Source of the DNA: Streptomyces sp. HUAS ZL42
GTDB lineage: Bacteria; Actinomycetota; Actinomycetes; Streptomycetales; Streptomycetaceae
Direction of reading: 5' to 3'
Length of the DNA stretch: 64,000 nucleotides
NCBI RefSeq assembly: GCF_040782645.1
Contig: NZ_CP160403.1
Coordinates: forward strand, 8,715,001 to 8,779,000
Part shown: positions 53,014-63,546 of the stretch, in pieces
Numbering within the stretch: position 1 is the first letter of the stretch
Layout: each line of letters begins with the position of its first letter
Notes under the pieces: generated by a model
The model's database searches: none
Seen by the model: the letters and a program-made list of their open reading frames with translations, nothing else
What the model was told of the DNA's origin: nothing
Translations under genes and position numbers: made by a program

Positions 53014-53642
53014 CCGCGCGGATCGAACGCCTCGTCACCTCCGGCACCTTCGAACTCGACGGCGGCAGCTGGGAGGTGGACAACAACGTCTGGCTGATCG
53101 GCAACGACGACGAGGTCCTGGTCGTCGACGCCGCGCACGACGCCGAAGCGATCGCCGCCGCCGTCGGCGGACGGCGCCTGGTTGCCATCGTGTGCACCCA
53201 CGCCCACAACGACCACGTGAACGCCGCCCCGGCGCTGAGCGCCCGTACCGGAGCGCCCGTCCTGCTCCACCCGGCCGACGCGGTGCTGTGGAAGTCGGTG
53301 CACGGCCCGCGGGTGCCCGCCTACTGGGAGCTGATCGAGGGAGAGGCGCTGACCGTGGCGGGCATCGAGCTCCTCGTGCTGCACACCCCCGGCCACTCTC
53401 CCGGCGCCATCTGCCTGTACGCGCACGAGCTGGGAGCCCTGTTCTCCGGCGACACCCTCTTCCAGGGCGGCCCCGGAGCCACCGGCCGCTCCTTCTCCGA
53501 CTTCGACACGATCATCGCCTCCATCCGCGACCGGCTGCTCACGCTCCCCGCCGGCACCACCGTCCACACCGGTCATGGCGCCACCACCTCGATCGGGGCC
53601 GAGGCGCCCCACCTCGACGACTGGATCGCCCGAGGCCACTGA
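53010..53642 (+). CDS. MBL-fold hydrolase paired with mscR (copy 2)
   Basis: 210-residue paralogue of the protein at 24153, equal length. Metal motif [50 protein letters not shown]. Start GTG overlaps the mscR stop. Proposed role is hydrolysis of formylmycothiol (inference). Confidence 0.8.
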   Translation: MTARIERLVTSGTFELDGGSWEVDNNVWLIGNDDEVLVVDAAHDAEAIAAAVGGRRLVAIVCTHAHNDHVNAAPALSARTGAPVLLHPADAVLWKSVHGPRVPAYWELIEGEALTVAGIELLVLHTPGHSPGAICLYAHELGALFSGDTLFQGGPGATGRSFSDFDTIIASIRDRLLTLPAGTTVHTGHGATTSIGAEAPHLDDWIARGH

Positions 53643-53646
53643 CGCC

Positions 53647-53810
53647 GCCCACGGCTGCACGATCGGCGTGCCGATCGTCTGCGCCTGGCTGCCCGCCGAG
53701 CAGGCCGCCCCGGAACACCGGTGGAGATCGAGTACTTCGGCGTCAAGGTCCCGGCCGTCACCGCCGGCCAGCCCCTGTTCGACCCCGAGGTGTCCCGCAT
53801 CCGCCGCTGA
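53647..53810 (+). pseudogene. C-terminal relic of a dimethylglycine/sarcosine dehydrogenase-type GcvT domain
   Basis: Translation reads [18 protein letters not shown], then shifts frame to [20 protein letters not shown] and [13 protein letters not shown]. Restoring one G near 53713 rejoins the frames as [13 protein letters not shown]. This is the usual C-terminal end of FAD/GcvT dimethylglycine dehydrogenase-type proteins. Only about 55 codons remain, between MBL copy 2 and the sarcosine oxidase gene. Confidence 0.75.
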
Positions 53811-53872
53811 ACCGGCCCGGAACACGAGCAGTACCAAACCCCTCATCGGCAAGATTCCCAGGAGATGGACAC

Positions 53873-55021
53873 ATGGCCTCTTCGTACGACGTGATCGTCG
53901 TCGGCCTGGGTGGGATGGGCAGCGCAGCCGCCTGTCACCTGGCCGCCCGCGGTCAGCGAGTGCTCGGCCTGGAGCGCTTCGGCCCGGCTCACAACCTCGG
54001 CTCCAGCCACGGCGGATCCCGTATCTACCGGCAGGCCTATTTCGAGGACCCGGCCTATGTACCGCTGCTGCTGCGCGCCCACGAACTGTGGGAGAAGCTG
54101 GCCGCCGACTCAGGGCGCGAGGTCTTCACCGAAACCGGCGGTCTCATGATCGGCCGCGAGGACAGCGGGGCCTTCGCGGGCACCCTGCGCAGCGCCCACG
54201 AGTGGGGCCTGGACCACGAGGTCCTGGGCGCCGCCGACATCCGGCGCCGCTTTCCCACCTTCAACCCGGCGGCCGAGGACGTCGCCTTCTACGAGCGCAG
54301 GGCCGGCATCGCCCGTCCGGAGGCGACCGTAACGGCCCACCTGGACCTGGCCCGGGCCCACGGCGCCGAGCTTCACTTCGCGGAGCTGGTTCTCGGCTGG
54401 AAGGCCGACGGCCCGGGCGGTAGGGCCTGGGTCGTGACCGACCGCGGCGCCTACACCGCCGACCGGCTCGTCATCGCCCCCGGCGCCTGGGCACCGAAGC
54501 TCCTGAGCGACCTCGGTGTGAGCGTCACGGTGGAGCGTCAGGTCATGTACTGGTTCCAGCCCGAGGGCGGAACCGGCCCGTTCACAGCGGACCGGCACCC
54601 CGTCTACATCTGGGAGGACCCGGACGGCACGCAGATCTACGGCTTCCCCGCGCTCGACGGCCCGGACGGCGGCGCCAAGGTCGCCTTCTTCCGCAAGGGC
54701 GTCCCCAGCGACCCCGACACCCTCGACCGGGAGATCCACCCGGACGAGATCGAGGCCATGGCCGCCCACCTGCGCTCGCGCATCCCCACCCTGCCCGGCC
54801 GCTTCCTCAAGGCCGCGGCCTGCATGTACGCCAACACCCCGGACGAGCACTTCGTCCTCGCCAACCATCCCGAGCATCCGCAGGTGACGGTGGCCTGCGG
54901 ATTCTCCGGCCACGGGTTCAAGTTCGTCCCCGTGGTCGGCGAGATCCTCGCCGACCTGGCCACCGAAGGCACCACCGACCACCCCATCGCCCTGTTCGAC
55001 CCCCGCCGCGTGCGCGTCTGA
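53873..55021 (+). CDS. Monomeric sarcosine oxidase/N-methyl amino acid oxidase
   Basis: 382-residue flavoprotein of the MSOX/MTOX family. FAD motif [37 protein letters not shown], and the covalent-FAD cysteine in [14 protein letters not shown], followed by [21 protein letters not shown]. It would oxidise sarcosine to glycine, releasing formaldehyde and H2O2. ATG at 53873 after CAGGAGATGG. The oxygenase gene follows 18 bp later. N-methyltryptophan oxidase activity is an alternative, less likely in this context. Confidence 0.88.
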   Translation: MASSYDVIVVGLGGMGSAAACHLAARGQRVLGLERFGPAHNLGSSHGGSRIYRQAYFEDPAYVPLLLRAHELWEKLAADSGREVFTETGGLMIGREDSGAFAGTLRSAHEWGLDHEVLGAADIRRRFPTFNPAAEDVAFYERRAGIARPEATVTAHLDLARAHGAELHFAELVLGWKADGPGGRAWVVTDRGAYTADRLVIAPGAWAPKLLSDLGVSVTVERQVMYWFQPEGGTGPFTADRHPVYIWEDPDGTQIYGFPALDGPDGGAKVAFFRKGVPSDPDTLDREIHPDEIEAMAAHLRSRIPTLPGRFLKAAACMYANTPDEHFVLANHPEHPQVTVACGFSGHGFKFVPVVGEILADLATEGTTDHPIALFDPRRVRV

Positions 55022-55039
55022 TCTTCCGAAGGTGACGAG

Positions 55040-56173
55040 ATGACCATGACGAACCTGCCGCCCAGCCTGATCCCCACGCTGTCCGGCGAGTACTACACCG
55101 ACCCCGGGGTCTTCGCCCAGGAGCAGGAGCGGGTCTTCGAGGCCATGTGGTTCTGCGCGGCCCGCGCCGCCGAACTGGACAAGCCCGGCGCCTTCCGCAC
55201 CTACCAGGTGGGCCGCGAGAGCGTGCTGATCTCCCGTTCGCGGGACGGTTCGGTCAAGGCGTTCCTCAACATCTGCCGGCACCGCGGGGCCAAGCTCTGC
55301 AGCGAGGAGTCCGGCGAGGTCAAGCGCGCCTTCCAGTGCCCGTACCACGCCTGGACCTACGGCCTGGACGGCAAGCTCGTCGCCGCGCCGAACCTGACGT
55401 CGATGCCGGACGTCGACCGGACCGAGTACGGCCTCATCAACGTCCATGTGCGGGAGTGGCTCGGGTATGTGTGGGTGTGCCTGGCCGACAACCCGCCCCC
55501 CTTCGAGGCGGACGTGATGGGCTCGGTCGTCGAGCGGCTCGGTGACCTCGAGTCGATCGAGTGTTACGGGATCGAAGATCTGAGAGTGGGCCGTCGTATC
55601 ACCTACGACGTCAAGGCCAACTGGAAGCTCATCATCGAGAACTTCATGGAGTGCTACCACTGCGCCACGATCCACCCCGAACTGACCGAGGTGCTCCCCG
55701 AGTTCGCGGACGGTTATGCGGCCCAGTACTACGTGGGCCACGGCGCGGAGTTCGGTGAGGAGATCCAGGGCTTCACCGTCGACGGCTCCGAGGGCCTGGA
55801 CCGCATCCCGGGCATCGCCGAGGACCAGGACCGCCGTTATTACGCGATCACCGTCAAGCCGCAGGTCTTCATCAACCTCGTGCCCGACCACGTGATCTTC
55901 CACCGGATGTACCCGATGGCACAGGACCGCACCATCGTCGAGTGCGACTGGCTGTATCTGCCGCACGTCGTCGAGAGCGGCAAGGACGTGGACCGTTCGG
56001 TGGAGCTGTTCCACCGGGTCAACCAGCAGGACTTCGACGCGTGTGAGCGCACCCAGCCGGCGATGAGCTCGCGGGCGTACGCCAAGGGCGGCGTGCTGGT
56101 GCCGAGCGAGCACCACATCGGCGATTTCCACACCTGGCTGCAGAACAAGCTCGAGGTGCGGCCCGCGCACTGA
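55040..56173 (+). CDS. Rieske oxygenase, glycine betaine monooxygenase-like (copy 2)
   Basis: 377-residue paralogue of the oxygenase at 26656. Rieske ligands in CRHRGAKLC and CPYHAW; iron site NFMECYHCATIH. Between 55612 and 55900 the DNA is almost identical to copy 1 at 27226-27520, including silent sites, while both ends of the gene differ more. It probably forms an operon with the sarcosine oxidase gene. It may have the same substrate as copy 1 or a related N-methyl compound. Confidence 0.85.
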   Translation: MTMTNLPPSLIPTLSGEYYTDPGVFAQEQERVFEAMWFCAARAAELDKPGAFRTYQVGRESVLISRSRDGSVKAFLNICRHRGAKLCSEESGEVKRAFQCPYHAWTYGLDGKLVAAPNLTSMPDVDRTEYGLINVHVREWLGYVWVCLADNPPPFEADVMGSVVERLGDLESIECYGIEDLRVGRRITYDVKANWKLIIENFMECYHCATIHPELTEVLPEFADGYAAQYYVGHGAEFGEEIQGFTVDGSEGLDRIPGIAEDQDRRYYAITVKPQVFINLVPDHVIFHRMYPMAQDRTIVECDWLYLPHVVESGKDVDRSVELFHRVNQQDFDACERTQPAMSSRAYAKGGVLVPSEHHIGDFHTWLQNKLEVRPAH

Positions 56174-56269
56174 CCCCGCCCCACCCCAGTACCGCCCGTC
56201 CACCTGCTGTTGTGGCCCCTCCGGCAGGTGGACGGGCCATTGGGCCGCCTTCCGCCATAGCTTTGACAA

Positions 56270-56388
56270 GTTGTGCGATGCGCAACGTGGAGCGCCATTT
56301 GCGTACTGGCGCTGCACCTCCCTTGACAACTCCCGGGAGTGGCGGAAAACATGTTGCGCATAACGAATTACGTTGTGTTATACGAGAC
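56270..56388. promoter_or_regulatory. Promoter and IclR-type operators before reductase copy 2
   Basis: A site GTTGTGCGATGCGCAAC (56270-56286) follows a TTGACA at 56263. A second -35 TTGACA (56323-56328) with a -10-like AAAACA (56346-56351) is followed by GTTGCGCATAACGAA (56353-56367) and GTTGTGTTATACGAGAC (56372-56388). This 236-bp gap thus holds three operator-like sites. Confidence 0.65.
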
Positions 56389-56409
56389 AATCTCCCTTCT
56401 GGAGCCCGC

Positions 56410-57591
56410 ATGAGGAGCATCACGGTCGTCGGAGCGTCGCTGGCAGGCCTGAGCACGGTCCGCGCGCTGCGCACAGAGGGCTTCGACGGCGAGATCGTCG
56501 TCGTGGGGGAGGAGCGCCACACCCCCTACGACCGCCCGCCGCTGTCCAAGGACTTCCTCAAGGGGGACCTCGACGCCGCCGCGCTCGCGCTGGGCGACGC
56601 GGACGAATACGAGGACCTGGACGTGCAGTGGCTGCTCGGCGAGCGCGCTGTGCGGCTCGACCCCGTCGCCCGGACCGTCACTTTGGCCGGAGGACGGCAC
56701 GTGCGCACCAACGGGGTCGCCATCGCGACCGGCGCCGCCCCCCGCACGCTTCCCGGCACCGACGGACTGGCCGGTGTCCACACCCTGCGCACCCTGGACG
56801 ACGCTGTGGCCCTGCGCGCCGAGCTGCTGGACGGCCTGCCCCGGGTCGTCGTCATCGGCGCCGGGTTCATCGGCGCCGAGGTGGCCTCCACCGCCCATCG
56901 GCTCGGCCTGCACGTCACCGTCGTCGAGGCGCTCGCCGTACCGCTGGAGCGTCAACTGGGGCGCGAGATGGGGCTGGTGTGCTCCTCGCTCCACTCCGAT
57001 CACGGGGTTCGTCTGCTGTGCGGAACCGGTGTGGCGGGACTCGTGGGCGAGGGCCGGGTCACGGGCGTGCGGCTGGCGGACGGGCGCGTTCTGGCCGCCG
57101 ACATCGTCGTGGTCGGCGTGGGCGTCCGGCCCGCCACCGACTGGCTCGCCGGTTCCGGTGTGCAGGTGGACGACGGCGTGGTGTGCGACTCAGGCTGCTC
57201 GACCGGCGTCCCGGGCGTGGTCGCCGTCGGCGATGTCGCCCGCTGCCCCAACCCCTTCACCGGACGGCACGCCCGCATCGAGCACTGGAGCAACGCCACC
57301 GAGCAGGCGAAGACCGCCGCCCGCACCCTGCTGACCGGTGTGTCGGCGCCCGCCCCGCTCACCGCGCCGTACTTCTGGTCCGACCAGTACCAGGTGCGCA
57401 TCCAGGTCGCCGGGCACGTCGCCCCCGGCGCCGAGCCCGAGGTCGTCGAAGGCGACGTCGACAGCCGCACCTTCACCGCCGTCTACCGGCGGGAGGGCAA
57501 CCCCGTCGCCGTGCTCTCCCTCAACCAGCCGAAGTTCTTCAACCGGCTCCGCCGCACGCTCGTCCCCGCCGCCGCGGTCGCCGTGTCATGA
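56410..57591 (+). CDS. NAD(P)H:ferredoxin reductase, BphA4-like FAD protein (copy 2)
   Basis: 393-residue paralogue of the reductase at 25340. FAD motif [36 protein letters not shown] motif [34 protein letters not shown]. Unlike copy 1 it has no ferredoxin gene beside it; the matching ferredoxin is probably the one at 47706. ATG at 56410. ATGA overlap with the H-like protein gene. Confidence 0.9.
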   Translation: MRSITVVGASLAGLSTVRALRTEGFDGEIVVVGEERHTPYDRPPLSKDFLKGDLDAAALALGDADEYEDLDVQWLLGERAVRLDPVARTVTLAGGRHVRTNGVAIATGAAPRTLPGTDGLAGVHTLRTLDDAVALRAELLDGLPRVVVIGAGFIGAEVASTAHRLGLHVTVVEALAVPLERQLGREMGLVCSSLHSDHGVRLLCGTGVAGLVGEGRVTGVRLADGRVLAADIVVVGVGVRPATDWLAGSGVQVDDGVVCDSGCSTGVPGVVAVGDVARCPNPFTGRHARIEHWSNATEQAKTAARTLLTGVSAPAPLTAPYFWSDQYQVRIQVAGHVAPGAEPEVVEGDVDSRTFTAVYRREGNPVAVLSLNQPKFFNRLRRTLVPAAAVAVS

Positions 57592-58021
57592 GCCCCGCGC
57601 CTCAATTCCCCCTGGAATCCACGCGGGAGACCGCCACGAGCGTTCCGCGGCACCTGCGCTGCACCTTGGACCACGAGTGGCTGAACGTGAACGAGGGCAA
57701 CGCCACGGTCGGCATCACCGCTTTCGCGGCGCAGGCCCTGGGCGATGTCGTCCGCCTCCGACTGCCCGAAGCCGGCGCCTGGGTCGATGCGGGGGAGAGC
57801 TGTGGAGAGATCAAGTCGCCGACGGCCGTCAGCGGCCTGTACGCCCCTGCCTCGGGCCGGTTCCTGGAAGTCGACACCGCACTGGCAGACGACCCCGGCG
57901 TCGTCAACGCCGGCCCTTGCACCGGCGGCCGGCTGTTCAGACTGCGGGTCGAGAACATCGCCGGCGTGCTGTCCGCCCATGCCTGCGCCGCCCCCTGTGC
58001 CCACACCCAAGGAGACCGCCG

Positions 58022-58025
<4 letters not shown>
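57588..58025 (+). CDS. Glycine cleavage H-like protein lacking the lipoyl lysine
   Basis: 145-residue protein of the GcvH fold: [42 protein letters not shown], and the Y-A-P-x-S-G pattern at LYAPASG. The lipoylation segment reads [16 protein letters not shown]; aligned without gaps to standard GcvH (AESVKAASDIYAP), Thr79 sits at the lipoyl-lysine position and Lys76 at the preceding Glu position. So ordinary lipoylation looks impossible. It is joined by ATGA overlaps to the reductase and to glyA. No gcvP or free gcvT is nearby. Function unknown; perhaps a scaffold or C1-carrier role without lipoate. Confidence 0.8.
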
Positions 58026-59281
<1,256 letters not shown>

Positions 59282-59303
59282 GGCCCGTTGACAACCTCCC
59301 GCA

Positions 59304-59334
59304 GGGGTGTGCGGGCTCATGCTCGGCACACCCC
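59304..59334 (+). terminator. Hairpin between glyA and sdaA
   Basis: Perfect 9-bp stem GGGGTGTGC (59304-59312) with GCACACCCC (59326-59334), 13-nt loop, in the 74-bp gap. Partial terminator or attenuator between the two genes. Confidence 0.5.
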
Positions 59335-59355
59335 GCCCACCTCACGGAGTATGGC

Positions 59356-60738
59356 GTGGCAATCAGCGTCTTCGACCTGTTCTCCATCGGTATCGGCCCG
59401 TCCAGCTCGCACACCGTCGGCCCGATGCGCGCCGCCGGGATGTTCGTCGCCCGGCTGAAGCAGGACGGCGTGCTCGCCCAGACCGCCTCGGTACGGGCGG
59501 AGCTGTTCGGCTCCCTCGGCGCGACCGGCCACGGCCACGGCACGCCCAAGGCGGTGCTGCTCGGCCTGGAGGGCAACGAGCCGCACACGGTCGACGTCGC
59601 CCAGGCCGACCTGGACGTGGACCGCATCCGAGGCACCGGGCGCATCCGCCTCCTCGGTACCGAGATCGGCCCGGTCCACGAGATCGACTTCGACCTCAAC
59701 ACCCAGCTGGTCCTGCACCGTCGCCGCTCGTTGCCGTACCACGCCAACGGCATGATCCTCTTCGCGTACGACGCCGACGGTGTGCCGTTGCTGGAGAAGA
59801 CGTACTACTCGGTGGGCGGCGGCTTCGTCGTGGACGAGGACGCCGTCGGTGCGGACCGGATCAAGCCCGACGACACGGTACTGGCCCACCCGTTCCGCAC
59901 GGGCGACGAACTGCTGCGGCTCTCCCGGGAGACCGGTCTGTCGATCTCCGCCTTGATGCTGGAGAACGAGAAGGCCTGGCGCACCGAGGAGGAGACCCGC
60001 GCGGGTCTGCTGGAGATCTGGCGGGTCATGGAGGCCTGTGTCTCCCGAGGTCTAGGCCGCGAGGGCATACTCCCCGGCGGACTGAAGGTCCGTCGCCGGG
60101 CCGCGGCCGCGGCCCGGGCGTTGCGCAGCGAGGGCGAGCCGGCCGTCCGCGCGTTGGAATGGGTGACGCTCTACGCGATGGCGGTGAACGAGGAGAACGC
60201 CGCAGGCGGCCGGGTCGTCACCGCCCCGACGAACGGCGCGGCGGGCATCATCCCCGCCGTCCTGCGCTACTACCTCGACTTCGTGCCGGGCGCCGACGAG
60301 GACGGCATCGTCCGCTTTCTGCTCGCGGCCGGCGCCATCGGCATGCTCTTCAAGGAGAACGCCTCCATCTCCGGCGCCGAGGTCGGCTGCCAGGGCGAGG
60401 TCGGCTCCGCCTGCTCCATGGCCGCGGGCGGACTCGCCGAGGTGCTGGGCGGCAGCCCGGAGCAGGTCGAGAACGCCGCCGAGATCGGCATGGAACACAA
60501 CCTCGGCCTGACCTGCGACCCGGTCGGCGGCCTGGTCCAGATCCCCTGCATCGAACGCAACGGCATGGCCGCCGTGAAGGCCGTCACCGCCGCCCGGATG
60601 GCCCTGCGCGGCGACGGACGCCACCACGTCTCCCTCGACAAGGTCATCAAGACCATGAAGGAGACCGGCGCCGACATGAAGATCAAGTACAAGGAGACCG
60701 CCCGCGGCGGTCTCGCCGTCAACGTCATCGAGTGCTGA
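59356..60738 (+). CDS. sdaA: L-serine ammonia-lyase (single-chain, Fe-S)
   Basis: 460-residue iron-sulfur serine deaminase. Beta domain starts [25 protein letters not shown]; the catalytic domain has [14 protein letters not shown] and the cluster cysteines in [15 protein letters not shown] and [14 protein letters not shown]. Converts serine to pyruvate and ammonia, the final step linking betaine carbon to central metabolism. GTG at 59356 preceded by GGAG. Confidence 0.94.
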   Translation: MAISVFDLFSIGIGPSSSHTVGPMRAAGMFVARLKQDGVLAQTASVRAELFGSLGATGHGHGTPKAVLLGLEGNEPHTVDVAQADLDVDRIRGTGRIRLLGTEIGPVHEIDFDLNTQLVLHRRRSLPYHANGMILFAYDADGVPLLEKTYYSVGGGFVVDEDAVGADRIKPDDTVLAHPFRTGDELLRLSRETGLSISALMLENEKAWRTEEETRAGLLEIWRVMEACVSRGLGREGILPGGLKVRRRAAAAARALRSEGEPAVRALEWVTLYAMAVNEENAAGGRVVTAPTNGAAGIIPAVLRYYLDFVPGADEDGIVRFLLAAGAIGMLFKENASISGAEVGCQGEVGSACSMAAGGLAEVLGGSPEQVENAAEIGMEHNLGLTCDPVGGLVQIPCIERNGMAAVKAVTAARMALRGDGRHHVSLDKVIKTMKETGADMKIKYKETARGGLAVNVIEC

Positions 60739-60772
60739 ACAGGCGGGACGGAGCGCAACAGGGGCCGCAGCC

Positions 60773-61393
60773 ATGCTCATCGACACCTTCGCTCGCGTCG
60801 CCACCGGCCTGTGGGTCTCGCTCACCGACCGGTGCGACCCGCGCTGCACGTACCGCATCGCGGTGGCCGGCCAAGCCCGATCTGCTCGCGGACGACGAGG
60901 TCGTTCGGCTTATCCGCATCGCGGTGACCGAACTCGGGGTCGAGGAGGTCCGCTTCACCGGCGGCGAGGCACCCGAACTCCTCGCCTGGGCCATCGCAAC
61001 GGCTACGAACTCCGCTTCATGGAGCAGACGCCCCTCGACGACCGGCACGGTCGGCAGCGTGGCGAACTGCTGGACCTGCGGGAGGACATCGGCCGGCACA
61101 ACGCCGTCGACAAGCTGATCGGCCGCGCGCTGCTGTCCGGCCGACTGCCGCTGTCCCGAAGCATCCTGCTGGTGTCCGGGCGGGCGTCCTTCGAGCTGGC
61201 GCAGAAGGCGGTCATGGCGGGCACACCGGTGCCGGCGGCCGTCTCGGCCCGGTCCTCCCTCGCGGTGGACCTGGCGACGGAGACCGCACTCACCCTCGTC
61301 GGCTTCCTGCGCGGCGGCTCCATGAACGTGTACGCGGGCGACCCGCGCCTCGATCTGCGAACCGGGTCCATGGCCGCGGAAGTGGCGAGGTGA
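60773..61393 (+). pseudogene. Chimeric relic: moaA fragments joined to the fdhD C-terminus
   Basis: The start [20 protein letters not shown] matches the MoaA radical-SAM N-terminus, but the cluster motif reads [10 protein letters not shown], losing the third cysteine. The next MoaA piece ([32 protein letters not shown]) is in another frame, then [17 protein letters not shown] returns to the first frame. From about codon 100 it is FdhD C-terminal sequence: [58 protein letters not shown]. The FdhD N-terminal half and the active-site CxxC region are missing or altered. Unlikely to be functional; it ends in a GTGA overlap with mshA. Confidence 0.8.
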
Positions 61394-62775
61394 GCCGGCA
61401 CATGACCCGGCTCGACGAGCTCCAGCACAGCCCCACCCACGGCAACACCCTCTTGGGCCCGCCCCCGTTGCGGCCGCCAGGTGCCTGCTGCCGCCCCCGG
61501 CGCGTCGCGATGCTCAGCGTGCACACCTCACCCCTCCACCAGCCCGGCACCGGCGACGCCGGCGGGATGAACGTCTACATCGTCGAGCTCGCCAAGCGTC
61601 TCGCCGCCATCGGCATCGAGGTGGAGATCTTCACCCGGGCCACCTCCGCCGCGCTCCCGCCCAGCGTCGAACTCGCGCCCGGTGTGCTGGTGCGGCATGT
61701 GGCCGCGGGACCCTACGAGGGGCTGGCCAAGGAGGACCTGCCCGCACTGCTGTGCGCCTTCGCGCACGGCGTGACGCGGGCCTGGGCCGGCCACCACCCC
61801 GGCCACTACGACCTGGTCCACTCGCACTACTGGCTCTCCGGCCACGTCGGCCGGCTCGCCGCCGAGCGCTGGGGCGTCCCGCTCGTACACGCCATGCACA
61901 CCATGGCCAAGGTCAAGAACGCCTCCCTCGCCGAGGGCGACACCCCCGAGCCGGCGGCCCGCGTGATCGGCGAGACTCAAGTCGTACGGGCCGCAGACCG
62001 GTTGATAGCGAACACGGAGAAGGAAGCGCAGGAGCTGCTCCGCCACTACGACGCCGACGCGGGCCGGGTCGCCGTCGTCCACCCCGGGGTGAACCTGGAG
62101 CGCTTCAGGCCCGGCGCCCGTGGTGCAGCGGCCGGCCGTGCTGCAGCCCGGTCCCGCCTCGGTCTACCGCAGGACGCGCTGATCCCCCTGTTCGCGGGCC
62201 GCATACAGCCGCTGAAGGCACCGGACGTCCTGCTGCGCGCGGTGGCCCGGCTGCTGGAGGAGCGGCCGCGCCTGCGTGAGCGGATCCTGGTACCGGTCGT
62301 GGGCGGGCCCAGCGGCAGCGGCCTGGCCAAGCCGGAAGGCCTCCAGAAACTGGCGGCCCGCCTCGGTATCTCCGACGTCGTGCTGTTCCGGCCGCCGGTC
62401 GGCCAGGACAAGCTCGCCGACTGGTACCGGGCGGCGTCCGTCCTGGTCATGCCGTCCTACAGTGAGTCCTTCGGCCTGGTGGCCGTCGAGGCGCAGGCAT
62501 GCGGCACCCCGGTGATCGCCGCCGAGGTCGGTGGTCTGCCGATCGCCGTACGAGACGGCGTCAGCGGCGTCCTCGTACCGGGGCACGACCCGGAGGACTA
62601 CGCGCGGGCGCTGTGCACCTTCGCCGACGACCCGGGACGCTCCGCCCGGATGGGCGGGGCCGCGGTCCGGCACGCCCGGTCCTTCGGCTGGGACACGGCC
62701 GCCGCGGCGACGGCGGATGTGTACATGGCGGCGATGCACCACCGGACGCATGGCGTTCAACCCGCCCTGGGATGA
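61390..62775 (+). CDS. mshA: D-inositol-3-phosphate glycosyltransferase (mycothiol synthesis)
   Basis: 461-residue GT4-family glycosyltransferase. MshA signatures: [64 protein letters not shown], and the GT4 motif [29 protein letters not shown]. It transfers GlcNAc from UDP-GlcNAc to inositol 3-phosphate, the first step to mycothiol, which the two mscR enzymes need. The GTG start (61390) overlaps the relic's stop; ATG 61402 is an alternative. Whether it is the main mshA or a second copy cannot be told here. Confidence 0.9.
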   Translation: MSRHMTRLDELQHSPTHGNTLLGPPPLRPPGACCRPRRVAMLSVHTSPLHQPGTGDAGGMNVYIVELAKRLAAIGIEVEIFTRATSAALPPSVELAPGVLVRHVAAGPYEGLAKEDLPALLCAFAHGVTRAWAGHHPGHYDLVHSHYWLSGHVGRLAAERWGVPLVHAMHTMAKVKNASLAEGDTPEPAARVIGETQVVRAADRLIANTEKEAQELLRHYDADAGRVAVVHPGVNLERFRPGARGAAAGRAAARSRLGLPQDALIPLFAGRIQPLKAPDVLLRAVARLLEERPRLRERILVPVVGGPSGSGLAKPEGLQKLAARLGISDVVLFRPPVGQDKLADWYRAASVLVMPSYSESFGLVAVEAQACGTPVIAAEVGGLPIAVRDGVSGVLVPGHDPEDYARALCTFADDPGRSARMGGAAVRHARSFGWDTAAAATADVYMAAMHHRTHGVQPALG

Positions 62776-62831
62776 CCGTCCCGCCCGCCGGCAGGCCGCA
62801 TTACGTAGGCCGCTTACGTAGGGCTACTGAT

Positions 62832-62852
62832 GCCGCCCTTGTCTCAGGCGGC
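62832..62852 (+). terminator. Hairpin downstream of mshA
   Basis: Stem GCCGCC (62832-62837) and GGCGGC (62847-62852), 9-nt loop, followed by TTGACTT. Just before it, TTACGTAGG occurs twice (62802-62825 area). Confidence 0.4.
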
Positions 62853-62887
62853 TTGACTTGGCACCCCCGACAGCCCGGAGACATGCC

Positions 62888-63436
62888 ATGCAGGGTGCCG
62901 TACGGCGGTTGGCGCGAGGCTCGGCCGCGCTCGCGGCGGTGGCGAGCCTCGCCGCCGCCGGGTGGCTGATCTGGCTGCTGCCCGGACCGGCGCTGTCCGC
63001 GGTGCTCGGCTTCGGCCCCGTGGACGGTGTCGTGGTGATCGCCGAGTGCCATGACGCCATCGATGCCGAGGGCAACTCGTCCGGCACCGACTGCACGGGC
63101 TCGTACGTCCCGCGCGGGACGGACGAGCCGTCCCGGGCGATCGTGCTGCAGTCGGCAGCCGAGGACTACCGGGCCGGTACGGGCGTGGAGGTGCGGACGG
63201 CGAGGGGACGGGCGTACGAACTCTCGAGCGGCGCCGTCCAGGACTTCGGCACCGTCACCGGGCTTCTGCTCGTCCCGTTCCTCACGCTGTCGGCCTGGCT
63301 GTTCACCTGCGCCCGCCACGCCCGCCTGGTGAACGGGGAAGGGTTCTTCTTCGCGGGTCTGGGCGGGATCGTCGCCGTCCTGGTGCTGGCCTTCGTGGCC
63401 GGTCTGCTGGTCGGCATCGGCACGGCGGTCTTCTGA
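62888..63436 (+). CDS. Small membrane protein of unknown function
   Basis: 182-residue protein with an N-terminal hydrophobic helix (SAALAAVASLAAAGWLIWLLPG), an extracellular-type segment of about 85 residues with two cysteines (ECHDAIDAEGNSSGTDC), and two C-terminal helices (TGLLLVPFLTLSAWLFTC and GLGGIVAVLVLAFVAGLLVGIG). No family recognised. ATG 62888 after GGAGACAT; an upstream start at 62858 lacks a ribosome site. Confidence 0.7.
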   Translation: MQGAVRRLARGSAALAAVASLAAAGWLIWLLPGPALSAVLGFGPVDGVVVIAECHDAIDAEGNSSGTDCTGSYVPRGTDEPSRAIVLQSAAEDYRAGTGVEVRTARGRAYELSSGAVQDFGTVTGLLLVPFLTLSAWLFTCARHARLVNGEGFFFAGLGGIVAVLVLAFVAGLLVGIGTAVF

Positions 63437-63513
63437 CGCGCGGCCCGGCGCACGGACCGCCGCCCGGCCGCTCACCACGGCTCACGTCCGGTCCGCCCGG
63501 AAAGTGCGGGTTG

Positions 63514-63529
63514 TGCAAAACGTTTTGCA
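63514..63529. promoter_or_regulatory. LacI-type operator TGCAAAACGTTTTGCA
   Basis: Perfect 16-bp palindrome with central CG, typical of LacI-family operators, 17 bp before the amidohydrolase start. No lacI gene for it is visible in this window; the LacI at 16588 has different sites. Confidence 0.7.
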
Positions 63530-63546
63530 TGCCTAGCTTGTGCGCC

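Noticed and set aside
59282-59355. Possible glycine riboswitch before sdaA
   Set aside because: The gap is only 74 bp and shows a single 9-bp hairpin; no tandem glycine-aptamer structure is present.
60773-61393. Intact FdhD sulfurtransferase
   Set aside because: Only the C-terminal half of FdhD is present, preceded by broken MoaA fragments; the FdhD N-terminal half and active-site cysteines are missing.
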